From Variovorax paradoxus EPS (lineage in GTDB: Bacteria > Pseudomonadota > Gammaproteobacteria > Burkholderiales > Burkholderiaceae_C), in assembly GCF_000184745.1 (NCBI RefSeq), contig NC_014931.1, positions 3,720,001 to 3,784,000 on the forward strand: 64,000 nucleotides of DNA. The letters run 5' to 3'. The position numbers and the translations under genes were made by a program. Below the pieces are notes generated by a model. The model had not been told where the DNA came from, made no database searches, and was given only the letters and a program-made list of their open reading frames with translations. Positions within the stretch are counted from its first letter, which is position 1. Each line of letters opens with the position of its first letter. Positions 34,294 to 42,819 of this stretch are shown here, one piece after another.

Positions 34294-35547
34294 TCAGCTC
34301 CAGGCGTGACGTGGCACGTGGACTCCGTTGAGCTGGTAGTTGCCCAGGTGGTAGTACTTCCAGCGCACCGGGTCGTGCAGCGTGTGCACGCGCGCATTGC
34401 GCCAGTGGCGGTCGAGGTTGTGTTCGGCCAGCGTGGAGCGCGTGCCCGCGAGTTCGAACAGCTTGTTCGAGGCATTGATGGCCACTTCGGTCGTCAACAC
34501 CTTGGCCTCGGCCGTGGCCACGGTGGCGGCGTTGACGAGGCTCTCCTCGGGGTCGGCCAGCGCCCGGTCGATGGCGCGGCCCGCGCGCTCCAGCAAGGCC
34601 TCGGCGGCGTGCAGGCGCAGCGTCAGGTCGCCGATCGCGCTGATGATGAAGGGGTCTTCGGCCGCGGTCTCCTTGCCGCTGTCGATCCAGGGACGGCTGC
34701 GGGTACGCACGAACGCGATCGTCTCCGCAATCGCGGCGGCGGCAATGCCCGCATCGATGGCGGCCTGGATGATCTGCGAGATCGCGCCCGCCGCGGTGGG
34801 CCGGTCGAACGCGGCCACGGGCAAGAGGCGGCTGCGCGGCACGCGCACATTGGCGATCTGTATGGAGCCCGACGCGGTGGTGCGCTGGCCGAAGCTCGAC
34901 CAGTCGTTGTGCACCGTGAGGCCCGGCGCATCGCGTTCGGCAAACGCCAGGTAGCCCTTGCCCTCCGCCGGGTCCACCGCCACGATGGGCACGATATGCG
35001 AGAGCAGCGCACCGGTGGTGTAGAACTTCTGCCCGTTGATCACCACGTCATCGCCATCGAACACCAGCGTGGTTTCGAACGCGGCGACATTCTTGCTGTT
35101 CTTCTCGGAAAAGGCGTTGCCGAAACGGATGCCTTTCAGCACCAGGCCGAACAGCTCTTCTTTCTGCTCAGGCGTGCCGTCGAGGTCGATGTGGCCGACC
35201 AGCGCCAGGTGGTTCTGCGTGATCTGGGCAATGCTCGAGTCACCCTCCGCCACGATGCGGATCACATCGGCCAGCGTGGCGAAGGACACGCCCGCGCCGC
35301 CGTACGCCTTGGGCACGGTGATGCCCCAGAGGCCGCTCTGCGAATAAGCGTCCAGCTCGGCCAATGGCAGCAGCCCGTCGCGGTCGCGCAGCGCCGACTC
35401 GGAGCCGAACTCCGCGGCCAGGCGCCGGGCCACGGACACAGCCTCGGCATCGTCGCGAATGACATGGGCCGGTTGGGCCGGACGCGGGCGCGGCGCAAAC
35501 GGCTCGGGTGTATTGACGCGGGGACGGGCCAGGGTTGCGGTGGTCAT
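34294..35547 (-). CDS. sfnB: SfnB-family sulfur-acquisition oxidoreductase (acyl-CoA-dehydrogenase fold)
   Basis: This 417-residue flavoprotein has the acyl-CoA-dehydrogenase fold but serves as a flavin-dependent monooxygenase-like enzyme in sulfone use (SfnB/DszC group). Landmarks are PKAYGGAGVSFATLADVIRI, GIRFGNAFSEKNSKNVAAFE, GQKFYTTGALLSHIVPIVAV and, near the end, the group signature [20 protein letters not shown]. The start at 35547 fits a proline-rich N-terminus; the open frame runs upstream through the next gene's end and is not used. It lies 58 bases after the second SfnB-like gene in the same operon. Confidence 0.9.
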   Translation of the reverse strand: MTTATLARPRVNTPEPFAPRPRPAQPAHVIRDDAEAVSVARRLAAEFGSESALRDRDGLLPLAELDAYSQSGLWGITVPKAYGGAGVSFATLADVIRIVAEGDSSIAQITQNHLALVGHIDLDGTPEQKEELFGLVLKGIRFGNAFSEKNSKNVAAFETTLVFDGDDVVINGQKFYTTGALLSHIVPIVAVDPAEGKGYLAFAERDAPGLTVHNDWSSFGQRTTASGSIQIANVRVPRSRLLPVAAFDRPTAAGAISQIIQAAIDAGIAAAAIAETIAFVRTRSRPWIDSGKETAAEDPFIISAIGDLTLRLHAAEALLERAGRAIDRALADPEESLVNAATVATAEAKVLTTEVAINASNKLFELAGTRSTLAEHNLDRHWRNARVHTLHDPVRWKYYHLGNYQLNGVHVPRHAWS

Positions 35548-35605
35548 GGTGAGCTCCAAAAAAAGGGGAAAGAACGGACTGACGAGAGAGAGAACGCGAT
35601 GCGGA

Positions 35606-36877
35606 TCAGGTCTTGCGGCCGGGGCCGCTGCCGATCTGCCAGACATAGGGCGGCTCGGTGCCGTTGACGCTCCAGTCGCCCACGATGCGCGCCTTGTAGA
35701 CGGTGGGGTTGTGCGAGGACACCGTGCGCGCATTGCGCCAGTGGCGGTCCAGCGACTTGGAGGTGCTCGCGGCCGAGGCGCCGAGCGCATTGAAGAGATC
35801 GGAACCCGCGCGCAGCACCAGCTCGGACACCACGATCTGGCCCTGCGCCGATTCGATCTCGGCATCGATGTTGGCCTGCCGCTCCGCCGCCTCGTCGCCG
35901 TGCAGGCGTGCCTCGTAGGCGCGCTGGGCCGGCAGCGTCGCGCGCAGCGCCGTGGCCTCCGCGGCATAGGCCAGCGCCGATATCTCGCCCGCGACCTGAA
36001 GGATCTGCGCGTCCTGGCTCACATGCTGTGCGTTGCCGTTGCTGTAGATGCGCTGGCGGTTGCGCACCTCGTGCCCCACGTCGCGCTCGATGGCGCGGCC
36101 GATGCCAGCCAGCGTGGCGAGATGGAACAGTTGATAGAACGCCGTCTGGTACTTGAAGCGCGTCTCGAACGGGAACACGTTCTCGTCGTCGATGTGGGCG
36201 TTCTCGTACACCGAGGTGCCGCTGCCGGTGGTGCGCTGGCCGAAGCCGTCCCAGTCGTCGTGCTGCACGACGCCGGGCTGGTGGGTGCTGACTGCCGCCG
36301 TCACGTCGGCATCGTTGTCGGCGCGGCGCGCATACAGGTCGACCCAGTCGGCAAAGATGCTGCCGGTGCTGTAGAACTTGCGGCCGTTGGCCACCCAGCG
36401 GCCGTCCTTTTGCGAGATGCGCGTGCCGACGTCGCCGATGGCCACCGCGCCCACTTCGGACCACGCATTGCCGACCAGCTCGCCCTTCACGAAGCGGTGC
36501 AGCCACACGTCGCGCGCCGCGCCGGACGGTGCATTGAGGCGGTCTTCCACGAATGCGAAGTGCCCGCGCAGCGCTTGCGGCACGTTGGAGTCCGCCTCTG
36601 CGAGTTCGATCAACAACTGGAAGAGCTGCGGAATGGATGCGCCGCCTCCACCGTGTTCCACCGGCACACGCACCGCACCGAAGCAGGCTTCCTTCAACCA
36701 GGTGATGGGCTCGAAGGGCAACTGGCGATTGCGCTCGCGCGCGAGCGCCGTATCGGCGATGCGCTGGAAGACGGGCCGGAACTTCTGTGCCAGTGCGGAA
36801 TGCTCGTAGGGAGTCCACGCGGCAGTGGCGGTGGTGGCGCTCTTCGTGTGAGGGGCGAGGATGGTTTCAGTGCTCAT
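35606..36877 (-). CDS. SfnB-like flavin monooxygenase/acyl-CoA-dehydrogenase-fold protein
   Basis: This 423-residue paralogue of the neighbouring SfnB shares the fold and C-terminal LDRHWRNARTVSSHNPTVYK. It differs in the N-terminal half (PVEHGGGGASIPQLFQLLIE, NGRKFYSTGSIFADWVDLYA and DDWDGFGQRTTGSGTSVYEN). The start ATG 36877 overlaps the end of the ABC ATPase gene by 11 bases; a TTG at 36910 would lengthen it by 11 residues. The substrate is unknown. Its place directly after importer genes suggests it acts on what they bring in. Confidence 0.87.
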   Translation of the reverse strand: MSTETILAPHTKSATTATAAWTPYEHSALAQKFRPVFQRIADTALARERNRQLPFEPITWLKEACFGAVRVPVEHGGGGASIPQLFQLLIELAEADSNVPQALRGHFAFVEDRLNAPSGAARDVWLHRFVKGELVGNAWSEVGAVAIGDVGTRISQKDGRWVANGRKFYSTGSIFADWVDLYARRADNDADVTAAVSTHQPGVVQHDDWDGFGQRTTGSGTSVYENAHIDDENVFPFETRFKYQTAFYQLFHLATLAGIGRAIERDVGHEVRNRQRIYSNGNAQHVSQDAQILQVAGEISALAYAAEATALRATLPAQRAYEARLHGDEAAERQANIDAEIESAQGQIVVSELVLRAGSDLFNALGASAASTSKSLDRHWRNARTVSSHNPTVYKARIVGDWSVNGTEPPYVWQIGSGPGRKT

Positions 36878-38006
36878 GGCGATGCGAGGGCCTTGCGGCC
36901 TGGGTTGCAATGGAGAGTCGGGACAGGCGTGCGCCCGATTCGGGGTTGAACAAATGGGCGTGCGAGGGAATCCAGGTCAGCGTCACCTCCTCGCCCGCCG
37001 TGGCACGGTGGCGTCCGGCGAGCCGCGCCAGCCAGGGGCTGGCATCGAATGCGTCCGGTACGGTGCCATGCAGCTCGGTGATGGAGCCCAGGTAGTCGAC
37101 CGCGGACACGCGCAGCCGAAGCAGCGGCGCATCTGGCGATGCTTCGCCGGTCTGGAGCACGAGGTGTTCGGGCCGGAGGCCAAGGCGCACCGCATCGTCG
37201 TGCCGTCCAGCCGAACCGGGCGGCGCCGGCAGGCGGATGCCCTCGCCCAGCGAGAGCTGGCCTTGCGCCCATCGGGCATCGACCACATTCATCGGCGGCG
37301 AGCCGATGAAGCGCGCGACGAACTCGTTGGCGGGCTCGTCATAAAGCGTCAACGGATCGCCCACCTGCTCGATACGCCCGGCGCGCAGCACCGCGATGCG
37401 GTCGGCCATGGTCATCGCCTCTTCCTGGTCGTGCGTGACGTAGACGGTGGTCGTGCCCAGTTGCCGCTGCAGCGCGCGGATCTCGGCGCGCATCTGCACG
37501 CGCAACTGCGCATCGAGGTTGGACAGCGGCTCGTCGAAGAGGAACGCCCGCGGCTCGCGCACCATGGCCCGCCCCATGGCCACCCGCTGGCGCTGGCCGC
37601 CCGAGAGTTCACGCGGATAGCGGTCCAGGTAGTCGTCCAGATGCAAGGCGGCCGAGGCCTTGGCGATGCGCTGCGCGATCAGCGCCTCGCTCTGGCGTTG
37701 CTCTCGCAGGCCGAAGGCCATATTGTCGTGCGCCGTCATGTGCGGATAGAGCGCATAGCTCTGGAACACCATGGCCAGGCGGCGCTGTTGCGGCGGCAGA
37801 TGGTCTGCCGCTTCGCCGTCGAACGCGATGCTGCCGCCGTCGGTGGTTTCCAGCCCGGCGATGGCGCGCAGCAGCGTCGACTTGCCGCAGCCGGACGGGC
37901 CGACCAGCACGACGAACTCCCCCTCCCCGATGCCGAGGTGAACATCGCGCAGCACCGCTGTGCTGCCGTACTTCTTGGTGAGGCCGGTGATCTGTATGTG
38001 AGACAT
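36867..38006 (-). CDS. ABC ATPase, MalK/UgpC (CUT1) family, sulfur-operon importer
   Basis: This 379-residue ATPase has Walker A GPSGCGKSTLLRAI (near residue 37), Q-loop MVFQSYALYPHMTAHDNMAF, signature LSGGQRQRVAMGRAMV and Walker B FLFDEPLSNLDAQLRVQM. A C-terminal TOBE-type regulatory domain follows (about 240-370), as in MalK, UgpC and SmoE. It works with the two permeases and receptor upstream. Its stop overlaps the SfnB-like start by 11 bases. A sugar-type importer inside a sulfur operon is notable. Confidence 0.91.
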   Translation of the reverse strand: MSHIQITGLTKKYGSTAVLRDVHLGIGEGEFVVLVGPSGCGKSTLLRAIAGLETTDGGSIAFDGEAADHLPPQQRRLAMVFQSYALYPHMTAHDNMAFGLREQRQSEALIAQRIAKASAALHLDDYLDRYPRELSGGQRQRVAMGRAMVREPRAFLFDEPLSNLDAQLRVQMRAEIRALQRQLGTTTVYVTHDQEEAMTMADRIAVLRAGRIEQVGDPLTLYDEPANEFVARFIGSPPMNVVDARWAQGQLSLGEGIRLPAPPGSAGRHDDAVRLGLRPEHLVLQTGEASPDAPLLRLRVSAVDYLGSITELHGTVPDAFDASPWLARLAGRHRATAGEEVTLTWIPSHAHLFNPESGARLSRLSIATQAARPSHRHEH

Positions 38007-38038
38007 GGAACTCGAATGAAGAAGGGACAGCCGCGCGC

Positions 38039-38938
38039 TCAGCGCCCGGCCCCCAGGCCGCCGACCAGCTGCTTCTGGAACGCCAGCGCCACCAGGTACA
38101 CCGGCGCAATGCCGACCAGCGAGGCCGCGGCCATCTGCCCGAAGTTCACGACCCGCTCGCCCTGGAAGAGCGAGATAGCAACGGTGATGGTGCGGATGTC
38201 GGGCCTGCTGTTGAGCACCGAGGCGAGCAGGAACTCGTTGTAGGTCAGGATCAGGCAGATCAGTCCCGTGGAGACGAGGCCCGGCCACAGCAGCGGCAGG
38301 TTCACGCGCCACAGCGTGCGCCAGTAGCCCACGCCATCGAGCCAGGCGGCTTCGTCCAGCGCCACGGGCACCTGCTTGAAGAAGCTGCGCAGCAGCCAGA
38401 ACGCGACCGGCACGTTCATCAAGCCTTCCACCAGGCCGAGCCCGAAGAGGCTGTTGTTCAGCCCGGCGTGGCGCATCATGAAGAACAGCGGCAGCAGCGC
38501 CACCACGGGCGGCGCCACGTAGCTGGACAGCAGCGCGCCGGCCAGCGCGGGCCCGCGCCGCAGCTTGACCACCGCATAGGTCGCGGGCACCGCGATCAAG
38601 AGCGTCACGGCCACGCCGACCAGCGCCACCGCGAGCGAGTTGAGCAGGTTCCGATGCAGCGGCGCAATGTCGAACACCGTGGACCAGTTGGCCAGCGTGG
38701 GCGCCAGGGGCAGGAAGTGGCCCGACAGCACTTCGTCCCGCGCCTTGAACGAGGTCGCGACCAGGAAGGCGATCGGCAGCAGGCAGAAGACCAGCACCGA
38801 TGCGAGCGCGAGTCGCAGCGCTGTCTTGCGAAGCCAATCGCGCGCGGGGACCGCAGGCCTCGTCCGGCCTTGGTTGCTCGCGTGCGTTGTCGCTGGGCCC
38901 GTGCCGATGTGCGTGGTGGATACGTTGACTGTCGTCAT
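38039..38938 (-). CDS. ABC transporter permease, MalG/UgpE-like
   Basis: This 299-residue inner-membrane protein has six hydrophobic segments (LALASVLVFCLLPIAFLVAT first). The EAA-loop is VALDEAAWLDGVGYWRTLWR, followed by VNLPLLWPG, which is the CUT1-type docking sequence. The N-terminal 35 residues are polar and threonine-rich. The ATG at 38938 is chosen because the upstream part of the open frame belongs to the next permease in another frame. It lies 32 bases before the ATPase. Confidence 0.9.
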   Translation of the reverse strand: MTTVNVSTTHIGTGPATTHASNQGRTRPAVPARDWLRKTALRLALASVLVFCLLPIAFLVATSFKARDEVLSGHFLPLAPTLANWSTVFDIAPLHRNLLNSLAVALVGVAVTLLIAVPATYAVVKLRRGPALAGALLSSYVAPPVVALLPLFFMMRHAGLNNSLFGLGLVEGLMNVPVAFWLLRSFFKQVPVALDEAAWLDGVGYWRTLWRVNLPLLWPGLVSTGLICLILTYNEFLLASVLNSRPDIRTITVAISLFQGERVVNFGQMAAASLVGIAPVYLVALAFQKQLVGGLGAGR

Positions 38939-38967
38939 GTCGCTGTTCGTATGGATGTGCGAACGGG

Positions 38968-39876
38968 CTAGCCCGTGCGTCGCTCCACCCACGCCAGGGT
39001 GCGGAGGATCGGCCATGTCACCCAGGCCACCAGCAGGCAAAAGACCAGTGTCTGCGCGGCCGCCTGCCCGATGTCGAAGTTCTGCAGGCCCGACTTCCAG
39101 ACCTCGTAGCTCGCCAGCGTCGTGGCGCACCCCGGCCCGCCGGCGGTGAGGATGTAGACCAAATCGAAGGTCTTGAGCGACATCACCACCCGCAGCAGGA
39201 AGATGCCGACCAGCGCGGGCGCCAGCAGGGGCAGCGTGATCTTGATGAAGATCCGCCGCGGGCTCGCCCCATCGAGCGCGGCCGCCTCGTACACATCGGA
39301 AGGCAGCGCCTGCAACGCGGCCACGCACAGCACCACCACGAAGGGCAGCCACTGCCAGCTGTCCGCCAACATCACGGCGGGCAAGGCCCATGTCGAGGAG
39401 CCCAGCAGCGACACCGGCTCGTGCACCCATCCCAGGCGCAGCAAGGTGCCGTTGAGCAGGCCGCCCGCCGGCGCCAGCAGCAGCTTCCAGGCCACACCGA
39501 CGAGCACCGGCGGCGTCATCAGCGGCAGCAGGATCAGGCTGTACGCCCAGCGCCCTTGCCTCAGCGCCTGCAGCAGCAACGCGATCGCCAGGCCGAGCAC
39601 CAGCTGGAGCGCGCAAGCCGGCACCGCGTACAGCACCGTGCGCAGCAAGGTGAATGCGAAGTCGGAGGTCTGCACCAGCGTCTCGAAGTTGCGCCAGCCT
39701 GCCCACGCCGTCAACGGCTGGCCCAGCGTGGACTTCGTGAACGCCAGCGCCAGCGTGTAGAGCCCGGGCACGACGCACACCAGCGCAAGGCCGAGGGTCG
39801 CGGGCGTCAGCATCCAGCGCGGCGCCGTGTGCTGGCCGCTCGCTCGCCATGCCTGCAGCACGCTGTTCATACCCAT
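38968..39876 (-). CDS. ABC transporter permease, MalF/UgpA-like
   Basis: This 302-residue partner permease has six predicted helices (WMLTPATLGLALVCVVPGLY first). The EAA-loop is SDVYEAAALDGASPRRIFIK, followed by ITLPLLAPALVGIF. ATG 39876 or 39870 (two codons later) can start it. A longer frame to 39963 would read through the hairpin at 39925-39950 and is rejected. It follows the receptor gene by 87 bases. Confidence 0.89.
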   Translation of the reverse strand: MGMNSVLQAWRASGQHTAPRWMLTPATLGLALVCVVPGLYTLALAFTKSTLGQPLTAWAGWRNFETLVQTSDFAFTLLRTVLYAVPACALQLVLGLAIALLLQALRQGRWAYSLILLPLMTPPVLVGVAWKLLLAPAGGLLNGTLLRLGWVHEPVSLLGSSTWALPAVMLADSWQWLPFVVVLCVAALQALPSDVYEAAALDGASPRRIFIKITLPLLAPALVGIFLLRVVMSLKTFDLVYILTAGGPGCATTLASYEVWKSGLQNFDIGQAAAQTLVFCLLVAWVTWPILRTLAWVERRTG

Positions 39877-39924
39877 CACCGGCCGACCTCTGTTCCGGGA
39901 TGGCTGCCCGTAGCGCGGCTGTTG

Positions 39925-39950
39925 CTCCCTCTCCCCAAGGGGAGAGGGAG
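39925..39950. repeat. Perfect 26-base palindrome between receptor and permease genes
   Basis: The arms CTCCCTCTCCCC (39925-39936) and GGGGAGAGGGAG (39939-39950) flank an AA loop. No T-run follows. It resembles the short REP palindromes seen in many proteobacteria and, like other intercistronic hairpins after receptor genes, may hold back read-through or stabilise the receptor message. Confidence 0.85.
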
Positions 39951-39963
39951 TAAGAGATGGCAC

Positions 39964-41373
39964 TCATGCGCTGAGCAGTTGCACCCAACTCGCCTGAGCC
40001 GCCTCCAGCGCCTCACGCGGCTTCTTCTTGCCCGACACGATCAGCGCGAGCTGCTCGGTCAACGCGTCCATCAGCTTGGGGCTCTGCGCCTGCAGCGGCC
40101 AGACCAGCGCATCGCCGATGGCGGCCTTCAATTGCGGCTGCAGGATGGGCGCGGCCTTGATGTAGTCGGGATGATTCAGCACCGAGGTGCGGTTCGGGTC
40201 GATGCCGCTGCCCGGCAACACATCCTGCTGGAGCGAGATGTCCTTGCTCGTGGCCCACTTGATGAATTCCCAGGCCAACTCGGTCTTCTTGGTGCCGGCC
40301 GTGATGCCGAGGCCGAAGCCCGCATTCAATGCCGCGCGCGGCGTCTTGTTCTCGCCGCCCACGGGCAACTGCACCAGCGCCCACTTGTCCACGATCTTCG
40401 AAGAGGCCGGGTCCTGCGCGGTGACGCCCAGGTCGGTCCAGAAATCGATCATGGCCGCCTTGCCCGACAGGAACGCGGGCAAGGCATGTTCGAACGCCGT
40501 TTCCGCGGGCGTGGGCAAGGCATAGGGGACGATGCGCGCCAACTCTTCCGCCGCGGCGATGGCCTGTGGGCTGGTCAACGCGGGCTTGCCGTCGGGCGTG
40601 AAGAAGCTGCCGCCGAAACCGGCCAGCCGGTTGGCATAAGACGATCCCACGATCACCGGAATCTTGAAGCCCTGCACCACCGCGCCGTAGATGCCGTTGG
40701 CCGACTCTTTCTCGGTGATCAGGCGGGCTGCGTTGTAGTAGTCGTCCCAGGTCTTTGGGGCCGTCAACCCATGCCGGCCGAAGATCTCGGTGTTGTAGAA
40801 CAGGACGTGCGTGTCGCCGTCGTAAGGCAGGCCCCAGCGGCGGCCATCGCGCAAGGTGTAGGTGTCGTAGAGCGACGGCAGGAAGTCGCCGGGCTCGATC
40901 TGCGCGGCGTCGCGCGCGATGCGGTCGGCGACATCGACCACCACCTTGTCGGCCACCAGCGCGCCGAGCGTGTGATAGAAATAATCGACGACGTCGAACT
41001 GGTTCGCGCCCGACTGCACATCGAGCGTGGCCTGCGCATGCAGCTGGTCGTAGGGCACCGGCGTGACGGTCACCTTGGCACCCGTGAGCGCTTCGAACTC
41101 CTGCGCCAGCAGCTTGCCCGCCAGCGCATGCGGCTGGTTGAACAGCAGGTTCAGCGACTGACCCGCGAATTTTTTTCCGCTCGCGCCCACGTCTGCCGAG
41201 GCCACGGGCGGCGGCGCCCCGGCGTCTTTCTTGCCGCAGGCAGCCAGCGCGCCCGCAGCGCTTAAAGCGGCTGCAGTGCCGATGAATCGGCGGCGGTTCA
41301 ACGCCGATGCGATCGCGGAAGACGCAGTGGCCGACGAGCCGGACGCAGCAAGGACATTCTGTTTTCGACGCAT
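39964..41373 (-). CDS. ABC transporter solute-binding lipoprotein, family 1 (CUT1-like)
   Basis: This 469-residue receptor has a twin-arginine motif and a lipobox (NRRRFIGTAAALSAAGALAA, then C46). It is therefore probably Tat-exported and lipid-anchored. The family-1 fold shows in LLAQEFEALTGAKVTVTPVP, GLPYDGDTHVLFYNTEIFGR, PKTWDDYYNAARLITEKESA and AMIDFWTDLG. Such receptors bind sugars, glycerophosphates or related polar ligands. It is the first gene of the second sigma54 operon. The first codons after the ATG (CGTCGAAAAC) match those of msuE, since the promoter duplication reaches into the gene. Confidence 0.9.
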   Translation of the reverse strand: MRRKQNVLAASGSSATASSAIASALNRRRFIGTAAALSAAGALAACGKKDAGAPPPVASADVGASGKKFAGQSLNLLFNQPHALAGKLLAQEFEALTGAKVTVTPVPYDQLHAQATLDVQSGANQFDVVDYFYHTLGALVADKVVVDVADRIARDAAQIEPGDFLPSLYDTYTLRDGRRWGLPYDGDTHVLFYNTEIFGRHGLTAPKTWDDYYNAARLITEKESANGIYGAVVQGFKIPVIVGSSYANRLAGFGGSFFTPDGKPALTSPQAIAAAEELARIVPYALPTPAETAFEHALPAFLSGKAAMIDFWTDLGVTAQDPASSKIVDKWALVQLPVGGENKTPRAALNAGFGLGITAGTKKTELAWEFIKWATSKDISLQQDVLPGSGIDPNRTSVLNHPDYIKAAPILQPQLKAAIGDALVWPLQAQSPKLMDALTEQLALIVSGKKKPREALEAAQASWVQLLSA

Positions 41374-41427
41374 GTTGATATGACCTCAGTTTGGAAGCCG
41401 CGATGTATTCGCAGCGCAATGGATATA

Positions 41428-41443
41428 TGCGAATCGCGTGCCA
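41428..41443 (-). promoter_or_regulatory. Sigma54 (-24/-12) promoter of the CUT1-like importer operon
   Basis: On the minus strand it reads TGGCACG-CGAT-TCGCA, with the GG/GC spacing exact. The predicted transcription start is near 41417 with a 44-base leader, the same geometry as at msuE. Confidence 0.78.
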
Positions 41444-41497
41444 CTTGCCCGCTCTATATGAATCAACGAGTTAGAGCGCATCGACCGCTGTCGCGCA

Positions 41498-41543
41498 TGC
41501 TGGGTCGGCAGCAGGCTGCGGCTAGGTTGCTGATGAGCCAGCA
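41498..41543 (-). promoter_or_regulatory. Two predicted SfnR enhancer sites (TGCTG-N6-CAGCA)
   Basis: Perfect copies at 41498-41513 (spacer GGTCGG) and 41528-41543 (spacer ATGAGC) are again 30 bases apart and centred near -90 and -120 from the predicted start. Confidence 0.7.
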
Positions 41544-41576
41544 GCGCGGCCCTCCCCAAGCGCACGCACAAACACA

Positions 41577-41607
41577 ACGGGCCTGCGACGCGAGGTCGCA
41601 GGCCCGT
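41577..41607 (-). terminator. Rho-independent terminator of the ssuD-msuC-like operon
   Basis: A 13-bp perfect stem (ACGGGCCTGCGAC at 41577-41589 and GTCGCAGGCCCGT at 41595-41607) is followed on the minus strand by TGTGTTTGTG. It separates this operon from the importer operon downstream. Confidence 0.8.
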
Positions 41608-41628
41608 TGCATCGGACGCTGAAGAAAT

Positions 41629-42819
41629 TCAGGAATAGAAACTGGGCTGCGGCAAGCGCGCATTGAGCGCCCAGTCGCCGAGTTCGCGCACCTTGTAGTC
41701 GACCGGATCGTGCAGCGTGTGCACGCGCAGGTTGCGCCAGTAGCGGTCCAGCCGCAGCGCGGCGGTGGTGGCGCGCGCGCCCGTCACCTCGAACATGCGA
41801 TGCGCCACCTCGAGGCTCGCGCGCGTGCTCGCGACCTTGGCTGCGGCGACGGCGACGGCCACCTGTCCGCGCTCCTTTTCATCGAGCGAAGTGCCACGCA
41901 GCCACGCCTGGTCGAATGCCGCCGCTGCCTGGTCGAGCAGCGTGCGTGCGCCTTGCAGCGCGAGCCAGAAATCGCCGTAGTGCGTAAGCACGTAAGGGTC
42001 TTCGTTCGCGGTCGAAGCCGTTGAGAAGAGCCAGGGGCGGCCCTGTTGCAGCGTGAAAGACTTCGCCTCTTCAAGCGCGCCCTCGCCGAGGCCCAGGTAG
42101 ATGTTCGCGAGGATCAGTTGCGCCAGCAGCGGACGCAGACAAGCGAACGGCGTCGAGAGCGGGCCAGGGTCGAGCAGCAGTTCGCCCGCATCGACCCGCA
42201 CGTTGTCGAACAGCACGCTGCCGCTGTCGGTCTGGCGCTGGCCCATGTTGTCCCAGTCATCGAGCACGGTGATGCCCGCGCGCCCCGTGGGCACGACGCC
42301 GATCAGCAGCCGGTCGTTTGCGTCGAGGGCCGAGGCGAGCAGCATGTCGGAGTCGCTCGCGCCTGAACAGAAGCTCTTGCGGCCGGCGAACACGTACCCG
42401 CCATCGACCGCCTCCGCGCGCGTGGATTTGTCCAGCGGATTCAGCGCATTGCCCCAGAACCAACGCTGCACGCGCGTCTGCTCGATCCACGGCTGCCACT
42501 GCGCGTGCTGCGCGAAGAGTTGCGTGGTCGCGAGCAACAGGTGATGAAAGGCGAACAGGTGCGCCACCGAGCTGTCGACGCGCGCAAAGCCGCGCACCAC
42601 GTCGAGCGTCTGCTGCCAGCTCGCGCCGAGGCCGCCAAGTTCGGTCGGCACGCTGAGCATGAGCAGGCCGCTGTCCCGCAGCAGATCGCGCTCGGCCTTG
42701 GGCGTGCCGCCGCGCTGGTCGCGCTCGACCGCCGTCTGCGCCAATGTCTGTGCGACACGCTGTGCGGTCGCATGCCAGGGCACGACTTCGTCGCCGGCCT
42801 CCGCGGAGAAGTGCTTCAT
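41629..42819 (-). CDS. MsuC/SfnB-type flavin monooxygenase (acyl-CoA-dehydrogenase fold)
   Basis: This 396-residue flavoprotein is placed as in Pseudomonas msuEDC, where MsuC oxidises methanesulfinate to methanesulfonate. Landmarks are [53 protein letters not shown] and the group signature [20 protein letters not shown]. The length equals that of MsuC. Its start overlaps the SsuD stop by four bases, so the two are translationally coupled. A close paralogue is encoded at 44232. The MsuC role is inferred from family, length and neighbour. Confidence 0.83.
   Translation of the reverse strand: MKHFSAEAGDEVVPWHATAQRVAQTLAQTAVERDQRGGTPKAERDLLRDSGLLMLSVPTELGGLGASWQQTLDVVRGFARVDSSVAHLFAFHHLLLATTQLFAQHAQWQPWIEQTRVQRWFWGNALNPLDKSTRAEAVDGGYVFAGRKSFCSGASDSDMLLASALDANDRLLIGVVPTGRAGITVLDDWDNMGQRQTDSGSVLFDNVRVDAGELLLDPGPLSTPFACLRPLLAQLILANIYLGLGEGALEEAKSFTLQQGRPWLFSTASTANEDPYVLTHYGDFWLALQGARTLLDQAAAAFDQAWLRGTSLDEKERGQVAVAVAAAKVASTRASLEVAHRMFEVTGARATTAALRLDRYWRNLRVHTLHDPVDYKVRELGDWALNARLPQPSFYS

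Noticed and set aside
39877..39963. Longer N-terminus for the MalF-like permease
   Set aside because: The extra residues are encoded by the perfect palindrome at 39925-39950 and have no family match.
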